Positions 34,540-44,780 of a stretch of 64,000 nt of DNA are shown here, piece after piece. The stretch's first letter is position 1. Every line of letters starts with the position of its first letter. The notes beneath the pieces were generated by a model. The model was not told the origin of the DNA. It saw only the letters and a program-made list of their open reading frames with translations, and searched no databases. Both the position numbers and the translations under genes were made by a program. The stretch is from Odontesthes bonariensis (Eukaryota; Chordata; Actinopteri; Atheriniformes; Atherinopsidae), in assembly GCF_027942865.1 (NCBI RefSeq), contig NC_134521.1:1087501-1151500 (forward strand), in the 5' to 3' direction.

Positions 34540-37262
34540 GGTTCCACCATCATGGAGCTGGTCCCACATCGGGAAGTTGGAGCTGGTTCCACCCATCGTG
34601 GAGCTGGTCCCACCATCGTGGAGCTGGAGCTGGTTCCACCATCGTGGAGTTGGAGCTGGTTCCACCATCCTGGAGCTGGTCCACCCATCGTGGAGCTGGA
34701 GCTGGTTCCACCATCGTGGAGCTGGAGCTGGTTCCACCCATCGTGGAGCTGGTCCCACCATCGTGGAGCTGGAGCTGGTTCCACCATCGTGGAGTTGGAG
34801 CTGGTTCCACCATCCTGGAGCTGGTCCACCCATCGTGGAGCTGGAGCTGGTTCCACCATCGTGGAGCTGGAGCTGGTTCCACCATCGTGGAGCTGGTTCC
34901 ACCATCGTGGAGCTGGAGCTGGTCCACCCATCGTGGAGCTGGAGCTGGTTCCACCATCGTGGAGCTGAAGCTGGTTCCACCATCGTGGAGCTGGAGCTGG
35001 TCCACCCATCGTGGAGCTGGAGCTGGTTCCACCATCGTGGAGCTGGAGCTGGTCCACCCATCGTGGAGCTGGTTCCACCATCGTGGAGCTGGAGCTGGTT
35101 CCACCCATCGTGGAGCTGGTCCCACCATCGTGGAGCTGGAGCTGGTTCCACCATCGTGGAGCTGGTTCCACCATCGTGGAGCTGGTTCCACCATCGTGGA
35201 GCTGGAGCTGGTTCCACCATCGTGGAGCTGAAGCTGGTTCCACCATCGTGGAGCTGGAGCTGGTTCCACCATCGTGGAGCTGGTTCCACCATCGTGGAGC
35301 TGGAGCTGGTTCCACCATCGTGGAGCTGGTTCCACCATCGTGGAGCTGGAGCTGGTTCCACCATCGTGGAGCTGAAGCTGGTTCCACCATCGTGGAGCTG
35401 GTTCCACCCATCGTGGAGTTGGAGCTGGTTCCACCATCGTGGAGCTGGTTCCACCATCGTGGAGCTGGAGCTGGTCCACCCATCGTGGAGCTGGAGCTGG
35501 TTCCACCATCGTGGAGCTGAAGCTGGTTCCACCATCGTGGAGCTGGTTCCACCCATCGTGGAATTGGAGCTGGTTCCACCATCGTGGAGCTGGTTCCACC
35601 ATCGTGGAGCTGGTTCCACCCATCGTGGAGCTGAAGCTGGTTCCACCATCGTGGAGCTGGTTCCACCCATCGTGGAGTTGGAGCTGGTTCCACCATCGTG
35701 GAGCTGGTTCCACCCATCGTGGAGTTGGAGCAGGTTCCACCATCGTGGAGCTGGTTCCACCCATCGTGGAGTTGGAGCTGGTTCCACCATCGTGGAGCTG
35801 GAGCTGGTTCCACCATCGTGAAGCTGGAGCTGGTCCACCCATCGTGGAGCTGGAGCTGGTTCCACCCATCGTGGAGCTGAAGCTGGTTCCACCATCGTGG
35901 AGCTGAAGCTGGTTCCACCATCGTGGAGCTGGAGCTGGTTCCACCATCGTGGAGCTGGTTCCACCATCGTGGAGCTGGAGCTGGTTCCACCATCGTGGAG
36001 CTGGTTCCACCATCGTGGAGCTGGAGCTGGTCCACCCATCGTGGAGCTGGAGCTGGTTCCACCATCGTGGAGCTGAAGCTGGTTCCACCATCGTGGAGCT
36101 GGAGCTGGTCCACCCATCGTGGAGCTGGAGCTGGTTCCACCATCGTGGAGCTGGAGCTGGTTCCACCCATCGTGGAGCTGGTCCCACCATCGTGGAGCTG
36201 GAGCTGGTTCCACCATCGTGGAGCTGAAGCTGGTTCCACCATCGTGGAGCTGGTTCCACCCATCGTGGAGTTGGAGCTGGTTCCACCATCGTGGAGCTGG
36301 TTCCACCATCGTGGAGCTGGAGCTGGTTCCACCATCGTGGAGCTGAAGCTGGTTCCACCATCGTGGAGCTGAAGCTGGTTCCACCATCGTGGAGCTGGTT
36401 CCACCCATCGTGGAGTTGGAGCTGGTTCCACCATCGTGGAGCTGGTTCCACCATCGTGGAGCTGGAGCTGGTCCACCCATCGTGGAGCTGGTTCCACCAT
36501 CGTGGAGCTGAAGCTGGTTCCACCATCGTGGAGCTGGTTCCACCCATCGTGGAGTTGGAGCTGGTTCCACCATCGTGGAGCTGGTTCCACCCATCGTGGA
36601 GTTGGAGCTGGTTCCACCATCGTGGAGCTGGTTCCACCATCGTGGAGCTGGAGCTGGTCCACCCATCGTGGAGCTGGAGCTGGTTCCACCCATCGTGGAG
36701 CTGAAGCTGGTTCCACCATCGTGGAGCTGAAGCTGGTTCCACCATCGTGGAGCTGAAGCTGGTTCCACCATCGTGGAGCTGGAGCTGGTTCCACCATCGT
36801 GGAGCTGGTTCCACCATCGTGGAGCTGGAGCTGGTTCCACCATCGTGGAGCTGGTTCCACCCATCGTGGAGTTGAAGCTGGTTCCACCATCGTGGAGCTG
36901 GAGCTGGTTCCACCATCGTGGAGCTGGTTCCACCCATCGTGGAGCTGGTTCCACCATCGTGGAGCTGGAGCTGGTTCCACCATCGTGGAGCTGGAGCTGG
37001 TCCACCCATCGTGGAGCTGGAGCTGGTTCCACCATCGTGGAGCTGGTTCCACCATCGTGGAGCTGGAGCTGGTTCCACCATCGTGGAGCTGGAGCTGGTC
37101 CACCCATCGTGGAGTTGAAGCTGGTTCCACCATCGTGGAGCTGGAGCTGGTTCCACCATCGTGGAGCTGGTTCCACCCATCGTGGAGCTGGTTCCACCAT
37201 CGTGGAGCTGGAGCTGGTTCCACCATCGTGGAGTTGGAGCTGGTTCCACCATCGTGGTGGTG
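34540..37262. repeat. 20/26-bp GGAGCTGGTTCCACCATCGT minisatellite
   Basis: Interspersed 20-bp and 26-bp forms (with or without an extra GGAGCT), plus 1-bp ccacc/ccaccc and ctgaag/ttggag variants. The mixture of lengths keeps all frames open for up to 964 codons on the minus strand. It abuts the LINE C-terminus at 34.5 kb. Confidence 0.97.
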
Positions 37263-37329
37263 GATAAGGAGGAAGAGGAGCTGCAGGGTGGAAGTGAGGG
37301 CGGATGCGCCTCAGTTTCTCTGGGTTTGC

Positions 37330-38277
37330 CCTTTAGCTGCATCTTCCTCCTCCTCCTCCTCTTCTTCCCACACTTCCTCCTCCACCTCTTCCTCCACCTC
37401 TTCCTCCTCCACCTCTTCTTCCTCCTCTTCCTCCTCCACCTCTTCCTCCTCCACCTCTTCTTCCTCTTCCACCTCCTCCTCTTCCACCTCTTCTTCCTCC
37501 TCCACCTCTTCTTCCTCTTCCACCTCCTCCTCTTCCACCTCTTCTTCCTCCTCCTCCTCTTCCACCTCTTCCTCCTCCTCTTCCTCCTCCACCTCTTCTT
37601 CCTCCTCCACCTCTTCCTCCTCTTCCACCTCCTCCTCTTCCACCTCTTCTTCCTTCTCCTCCTCTTCCACCACCTCCTCCTCCTCTTCCACCTCTTCTTC
37701 CTCCTCCACCTCTTCCTCCTCCACCTCTTCTTCCTCTTCCACCTCCTCCTCTTCCACCTCTTCTTCCTCCTCCTCCTCTTCCACCACCTCCTCCTCCTCC
37801 TCCACCTCTTCTTCCTCCTCCTCTTCCACCACCTCCTCCTCCTCTTCCACCTCTTCTTCCTCCTCCTCCACCTCCTCCTCTTCCACCTCTTCTTCCTCCT
37901 CCTCCTCCTCCACCTCCTCCTCCTCCACCTCTTCTTCCTCCTCCTCTTCCACCACCTCCTCCTCCTCTTCCACCTCTTCCACCACCTCCTCCTCCACCTC
38001 TTCGTCCACCTCCTCCTGTTCCTCCACCTACACCCCCTCTTCCTCCTCCACCTCTTCTTCCTCTTCCACCTCCTCCTCCTCCACCTCTTCTTCCTCTTCC
38101 ACCTCCTCCTCCTCCACCTCTTCTTCCTCTTCCACCTCCTCCTCCTCCACCTCTTCTTCCTCTTCCACCTCCTCCTCCTCCACCTCTTCTTCCTCTTCCA
38201 CCACCTCCTCCTCCACCTCTTCGTCCACCTCCTCCTGTTCCTCCACCTACACCCCCTCTTCCACCTCCTCCTCCCTC
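37330..38277. repeat. Polypyrimidine CCTCCT/CTTCCA tract
   Basis: Nearly 950 bp of pure pyrimidine apart from regular ACC steps: TCCTCCTCTTCCACCTCTTC variants, with one about 200-bp internal duplication. Glu-, Ser- and Gly-rich frames are artefacts. A smaller tract is at 38495-38582. Confidence 0.95.
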
Positions 38278-38279
38278 AG

Positions 38280-39850
38280 TGGACCATCGGCTCAGAGCTG
38301 CTGCTGCTGTAAACAAGCGGCCTGTGAACTACAGCTCCCATCATGCCCCGCGCGGCCGGGCTCGTCTCGCCGTTCCTCCGGTCGGGTTGTTTTTGTTTCT
38401 GTCGGCTTTCTGCTCAGATGTTCGGCTGTCAGCGGGACTGCGGAGGGACGGTGAGATAAAATAAGAGGAAGATCTCAGGCAGGTGCTGCTGGAGCTTCGC
38501 CCCTCCTCCTCCTCCTCCACCTCCTCTTCTTCTTCCTCCTCCACCTCCTCCTCCTCTTCCTCTCTTCCTCCTCCTCCTCCTGGCACCGTAAAATGTTATT
38601 TATGAATGCCCGCCGCTCACGGGCGTGTGCACGCAGATTTTTCATTATTATGTGGTAATAATCGGAGGACGGGACGGTGATTGCAGCCTGTGCGCGGGTC
38701 TCAGCCGGAGCCTGCGCGGTTGATGCGGCTTTGATTCATCGTGCTGGTTCTGCGCCGGTTCTGCCCCGTAATAACACTGGGTCGGTACACCGAGCACCGC
38801 CGCTGTCTGCCAGCCCGCTGCACCCACCGGGGCCGCCTCACCTCGCCCCCCGACAAGGTAAGCAACCCACCGGGCGGACAGGCACCGGAGGGAGAGCGGA
38901 CTCGGTTCGGGGGGGAGCTCGGAGTCCGGGCTCCATCCGCAGCATCCCGCCGTGTTCCTCCTCCTCCTCACGCCGCTCGGGGAGCTCCACAGGCCGGCCC
39001 GTCTGCTCCAGAGCACCGTTAAGTGTCTCTGTTATCGGCCTGTGCTGGTTCCGGGTGAGAACCGGCCTGTGGGGGGGTTCGGGTTCCCGCAGAAACTGCG
39101 TGTCTGGGCTGAAGGTGGACCGGAGCATCCCGTGTGATGAAATCACGGCAGCTAACCGCCGCTAGCAGGTCCGGTAGCTGCTGCCGCTAAAACCGTTAGC
39201 TGCCGCTAACCGCTGCCCGCCGCCCGGGATGCTGCCAGGCGGCCCTGCGAGCCCCGCAAACCTCCCGGGCCGGACCTGTCCGAACCGCCCGGGTCAGTGA
39301 GGCTCTGCGGGGAAACGCGGTACCGTCCAAACGGGTTTAATTATGTGGGTAAAATGGCTGAATTAATTGCGCCGACCTTGAGAGAAATAACATGACTTAA
39401 TATTTATAGCAGCTAGCTAGCCGCTCAGGTGAGCTGTACGGGGGCAAGAGGCAGCTCGGAGGGGCACCCGGGGGTTGGAACCCTCCGAACATGAATTACT
39501 TTATCTTCCACATCAAGTTTACTTTCATGTTTTGTGATGGCATCCCCTCATTCTGTCGGGACTCTAACGGGATATCGGTATATAAACGTGTTAGCATCCC
39601 TCATTAAAAATAATGGGATGCGTTAGCCTCGAGCTAACAAACAGCAGCCGCAGGAGCCTATGCAGCGGCCTCAGAGAGCCCAGCCTCAGAGAGGCGGCTC
39701 TGCCCGGGCTGCACGGTGGCTCCTGCCGCCGGGGACACCCGGGTAGCGGGGTCCCGCCTCAGCTATGCCCGGTACCGGTGACAGTAACCGGCAGGATGTC
39801 CTGTTTGTGTCCCCTGACCTCATTAACTGGCCCCAGAGAGCCAGGAAGTA
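38280..39850 (+). promoter_or_regulatory. CpG-rich 5' region of fam53c, candidate first exons
   Basis: GC- and CpG-rich, unlike the flanks. Two strong donors: CGACAAG|GTAAGC at 38857/38858 and AGGAA|GTAAGTA at 39847/39848. An ATG at 39765 opens a 27-codon frame to the second donor. Both are candidate non-coding or alternative first exons of fam53c. A YY1- or TATA-type element was not evident. Confidence 0.55.
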
Positions 39851-40124
39851 AGTACTTTTATAGTAGCACTCTGAGTTCTGAGGATGAAAATGTTGAAAAT
39901 TAAATCAGACTCATTAATGTGCAGATCAATTACCCACGCGCTGATTAATGGACTGAAAGTTCAGCTTAATTAAATGATTGGAAAACCTGGTCCATTAATT
40001 TGTTGTTCTGGTTCTGATGATTTTTCAGACCTGGATACAAAATGATCGATTATTCTCCTTCCCAACACGTCTGAAATATTAGTTTTCTGGAAGCGTTTTT
40101 CACGTTTTGTTTTTTTTCGGTGGT

Positions 40125-42560
40125 GTGTGCCTCTCGTAGGTGGTTTTGTGCCTCGTTGTTTTTGATTCTCTTGTAGGTGGTTTTGTGCCTCTCGTTGGTG
40201 GTTTTGTGCCTCTTGTTGGTGGTTTTGTGCCTCTCGTTGGTGGTTTTGTGCCTCTCGTTGGCGGTTGTGTGCCTCTCGTTGGTTGTTTTGTGCCTCTCGT
40301 TGGTGGTTTTTTGCCTCTCGTTGGTGGTTTTGTGCCTCTCGTTGGTTGTATGTGCCTCTCGTTGGTTGTTTTGTGCCTCTCGTTGGTGGTTTTTTTGCCT
40401 CTCGTAGGTGGTTTTGTGCCTCTCGTTGGTTGTTTTGTGCCTCTCGTTGGTGGTTTTTTGCCTCTCGTTGGTGGTTTTGTGCCTCTCGTTGGTTGTATGT
40501 GCCTCTCGTTGGTTGTTTTGTGCCTCTCGTTGGTGGTTTTTTTGCCTCTCGTAGGTGGTTGTGTGCCTCTCGTTGGTTGTTTTGTGCCTCTCGTTGGTGG
40601 TTTTTTTGCCTCTCGTAGGTGGTTTTGTGCCTCTCGTTGGTTGTATGTGCCTCTCGTTGGTTGTTTTGTGCCTCTCGTTGGTTGTATGTGCCTCTCGTTG
40701 GTTGTATGTGCCTCTCGTTGGTGGTTTTTTGCCTCTCGTTGGTGGTTTTGTGCCTCTCGTTGGTTGTATGTGCCTCTCGTTGGTGGTTTTGTGCCTCTCG
40801 TTGGTTGTATGTGCCTCTCGTTGGTTGTTTTGTGCCTCTCGTTGGTGGTTTTTTTGCCTCTCGTAGGTGGTTGTGTGCCTCTCGTTGGTTGTTTTGTGCC
40901 TCTCGTTGGTGGTTTTTTTTGCCTCTCGTAGGTGGTTGTGTGCCTCTCGTTGGTTGTTTTGTGCCTCTCGTTGGTGGTTTTGTGCCTCTCGTTGGTTGTT
41001 TTGTGCCTCTCGTTGGTGGTTTTGTGCCTCTCGTTGGTTGTTTTTTGCCTCTCGTAGGTGGATTTGTGCCTCTCGTTGGTTGTTTTGTGCCTCTCGTTGG
41101 TGGTTTTTTGCCTCTCGTAGGTGGTTTTGTGCCTCTCGTTGGTTGTTTTGTGCCTCGTTGGTGGTTTTGTGCCTCTCGTAGGTGGTTTTGTGCCTCTCGT
41201 AGGTGGTTTTGTGCCTCGTTGGTGGTTTTGTGCCTCTCGTTGGTTGTATGTGCCTCTCGTTGGTTGTATGTGCCTCTCGTTGGTTGTATGTGCCTCTCGT
41301 TGGTTGTTTTGTTCCTCTCGTTGGTGGTCTTGTTTCTCTCGTTGGTGGATTTGTGCCTCTCGTAGGTGGTTTTGTGCCTCTCGTTAGTGGATTTGTGCCT
41401 CTCGTAGGTGGATTTGTGCCTCTCTTAGGTGGTTGTGTGCCTCTCGTTAGTGGTTTTGTGTGCCTCGTAGGTGGATTTGTGCCTCTCGTTGGTGGTTTTG
41501 TGCCTCTCGTTGGTTGTATATGCCTCTCGTAGGTGGTTGTGTGCCTCTCGTTAGTGGTTTTGTGTTTCTCGTTGGTGGATTTGTGCCTCACAGGTGGTTT
41601 GGTGCCTCATAGGTGGATTTGTGCCTCTCGTAGGTGGATTTGTGCCTCTGGTAGGTGGATTTGTGCCTCTCGTAGGTGGATTTGTGCCTCTCGTTAGTGG
41701 TTTTGTGTTTCTCGTAGGTGGATTTGTGCCTCATAGGTGGATTTGTGCCTCATAGGTGGATTTGTGCCTCTCGTAGGTGGATTTGTGCCTCTGGTAGGTG
41801 GATTTGTGCCTCTCGTTAGTGGTTTTGTGTTCCTCGTAGGTGGTTTTGTGCCTCTCGTAGGTGGTTGTGTGCCTCTTGTTTCTCTCGTTAGTGGTTTTGT
41901 GTTTCTCGTAGGTGGATTTGTGCCTCTCGTTAGTGGTTTTGTGTTTCTCGTAGGTGGATTTGTGCCTCTCGTAGGTGGTTGTGTGCCTCTTGTTTCTCTC
42001 GTTAGTGGTTTTGTGTTTCTCGTAGGTGGATTTGTGCCTCTCGTTAGTGGTTTTGTGTTTCTCGTAGGTGGTTGTGTGCCTCTCGTTAGTGGTTTTGTGT
42101 TTCTCGTAGGTGGTTGTGTGCCTCTCGTTAGTGGTTTTGTGCCTCTCGTTAGTGGATTTGTGCCTCTCGTTAGTGGTTTTGTGCCTCTCGTTAGTGGTTT
42201 TGTGCCTCTCGTTAGTGGATTTGTGCCTCTCGTAGGTGGATTTGTGCCTCTCGTAGGTGGTTGTGTGCCTCTCGTTAGTTGTTTTGTGTGCCTCGTAGGT
42301 GGATTTGTGCCTCTCGTTGGTGGTTTTGTGCCTCTCGTTGGTTGTATATGCCTCTCGTAGGTGGTTGTGTGCCTCTCGTTAGTGGTTTTGTGCCTCTCGT
42401 AGGTGGATTTGTGCCTCACAGGTGGTTGGGTGCCTCATAGGTGGATTTGTGCCTCTCGTAGGTGGATTTGTGCCTCTCGTAGGTGGATTTGTGCCTTTCG
42501 TAGGTGGATTTGTGCCTCTCGTAGGTGGATTTGTGCCTCTCGTTAGTGGTTTTGTGCCTC
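40125..42560. repeat. 21-bp minisatellite, fam53c 5' intron
   Basis: Units of GGTTTTGTGCCTCTCGTTGG plus T, with gtagg/gttgg/gttag, ggat/ggtt and ttgttt/gtatg variants; over 110 units. Open frames on both strands (repeating TRGTKPP, LVGGFVP). Confidence 0.96.
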
Positions 42561-44470
42561 TGGTTGGTGGGTTTGTGCGCCTCTGGTTGGTGGGTTTGTT
42601 TGCCTCTGGTTGGTGGGTTTGTGTTTCTCGTAGTTGGATTTGTGTGCCTCTGGTTGGTGGGTTTGTGTGCCTCCGTTTGGTGGGTTTGTGTGCCTCCGTT
42701 TGGTGGGTTTGTGTGCCTCCGTTTGGTGGGTTTGTTTGCCTCTGGTTGGTGGTTTTTTGCCTCTGGTTGGTGGTTTTTTGCCTCTGGTTGGTGGGTTTGT
42801 GTGCCTCCGGTTGGTGGGTTTGTTTGCCTCTGGTTGGTGGTTTTTTGCCTCTGGTTGGTGGTTTTTTGCCTCTGGTTGGTGGGTTTGTGTGCCTCCGGTT
42901 GGTGGGTTTGTGCGCCTCTGGTTGGTAGGTTTGTGTGCCTCTGGTTGGTGGGTTTGTGCGCCTCTGGTTGGTGGGTTTGTTTGCCTCTGGTTGGTTGGTT
43001 TGTGTGCCTCTGGTTGGTAGGTTTGTGTGCCTCTGGTTGGTGGGTTTGTGCGCCTCTGGTTGGTGGGTTTGTTTGCCTCTGGTTGGTTGGTTTGTGTGCC
43101 TCCGGTTGGTGGGTTTGTTTGCCTCTGGTTGGTTGGTTTTTTGCCTCCGGTTGGTGGGTTTGTGTGCCTCCGGTTGGTGGGTTTGTTTGCCTCCGGTTGG
43201 TTGGTTTGTTTGCCTCTGGTTGGTGGGTTTGTTTGCCTCTGGTTGGTGGGTTTGTGCGCCTCTGGTTGGTGGGTTTGTGCGCCTCTGGTTGGTGGGTTTG
43301 TGCGCCTCTGGTTGGTGGGTTTGTGCGCCTCTGGTTGGTGGGTTTGTTTGCCTCTGGTTGGTGGGTTTGTTTGCCTCTGGTTGGTGGGTTTGTGCGCCTC
43401 TGGTTGGTGGGTTTGTGCGCCTCTGGTTGGTGGGTTTGTGCGCCTCTGGTTGGTAGGTTTGTGCGCCTCTGGTTGGTGGGTTTGTTTGCCTCCGGTTGGT
43501 GGGTTTGTGCGCCTCCGGTTGGTGGGTTTGTGCGCCTCTGGTTGGTTGGTTTGTGCGCCTCTGGTTGGTGGGTTTGTTTGCCTCCGGTTGGTGGGTTTGT
43601 GCGCCTCCGGTTGGTGGGTTTGTGCGCCTCTGGTTGGTGGGTTTGTGCGCCTCCGGTTGGTGGGTTTGTGCGCCTCCGGTTGGTGGGTTTGTTTGCCTCC
43701 GGTTGGTGGGTTTGTGCGCCTCCGGTTGGTGGGTTTGTTTGCCTCTGGTTGGTGGGTTTGTGCGCCTCCGGTTGGTGGGTTTGTTTGCCTCTGGTTGGTG
43801 GGTTTGTGCGCCTCTGGTTGGTTGGTTTGTTTGCCTCTGGTTGGTTGGTTTGTTTGCCTCTGGTTGGTGGGTTTGTGTGCCTCTGGTTGGTTGGTTTGTT
43901 TGCCTCTGGTTGGTTGGTTTGTTTGCCTCTGGTTGGTGGGTTTGTTTGCCTCTGGTTTGTGGGTTTGTTTGCCTCCGGTTGGTGGGTTTCTGCGCCTCCG
44001 GTTGGTGGGTTTGTTTGCCTCTGGTTGGTGGGTTTGTTTGCCTCCGGTTGGTGGGTTTGTGCGCCTCTGGTTGGTGGGTTTGTGCGCCTCTGGTTGGTGG
44101 GTTTGTGCGCCTCTGGTTGGTGGGTTTGTGCGCCTCTGGTTGGTGGGTTTGTGCGCCTCTGGTTGGTGGGTTTGTTTGCCTCTGGTTGGTGGGTTTGTGT
44201 GCCTCTGGTTGGTGGGTTTGTGCGCCTCTGGTTGGTGGGTTTGTGCGCCTCTGGTTGGTGGGTTTGTGCGCCTCTGGTTGGTGGGTTTGTTTGCCTCTGG
44301 TTGGTGGGTTTGTTTGCCTCTGGTTGGTGGGTTTGTTTGCCTCTGGTTGGTGGGTTTGTTTGCCTCTGGTTGGTGGGTTTGTGTGCCTCTGGTTGGTGGG
44401 TTTGTGTGCCTCCGGTTGGTGGGTTTGTGCGCCTCTGGTTGGTGGGTTTGTGTCTCTTAGGTGGTTTTAA
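42560..44470. repeat. 23-bp minisatellite continuing the 21-bp array
   Basis: Units of GGTTTGTGCGCCTCTGGTTG plus GTG. Clearly related to the 21-bp unit with a 2-bp gain. About 80 units with tgcg/tttg/tgtg and tct/tcc variants. It returns to the 21-bp type at about 44450. Confidence 0.96.
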
Positions 44471-44780
44471 GCCTCTCGTTGGTAATATGTTGTCGTTGTC
44501 ATTACTGGTCCAAAAATGTCAGAATAATTCCTATTACGTCCAAATATTTTTACCTGAGATTCCCATCCCTTTTCATCGTTTCGTAGTCTGAGAGATGAAT
44601 TCTTTTACTAAATGTATGATTCCACGTCACTCACTTGCCTGTTCCTCCTCTCCAGGTGTGTTGCCAGGACAACAGCTGACTGATGATGCCCTTGTGAGAG
44701 TGGGCGGGGCTACGTGGCCCTGAGGTGGTAAGGAGGAGGGGTCTCAGCCCTCAACCTCTTCCTCCTTCTTCTGGACACAG

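Noticed and set aside
34332-37226. 964-codon open frame on the minus strand
   Set aside because: It is minisatellite translated in rotating frames plus a LINE C-terminus; equally long frames exist in other phases and on the plus strand.
37311-38316. Poly-glutamate, poly-serine and glycine-rich proteins
   Set aside because: Three frames of one polypyrimidine tract; compositional artefact.
42525-44591. 688-codon LVGLCASGWWVC-type protein
   Set aside because: Periodic product of the 23-bp array, with parallel open frames; no start context, splice sites or homology.
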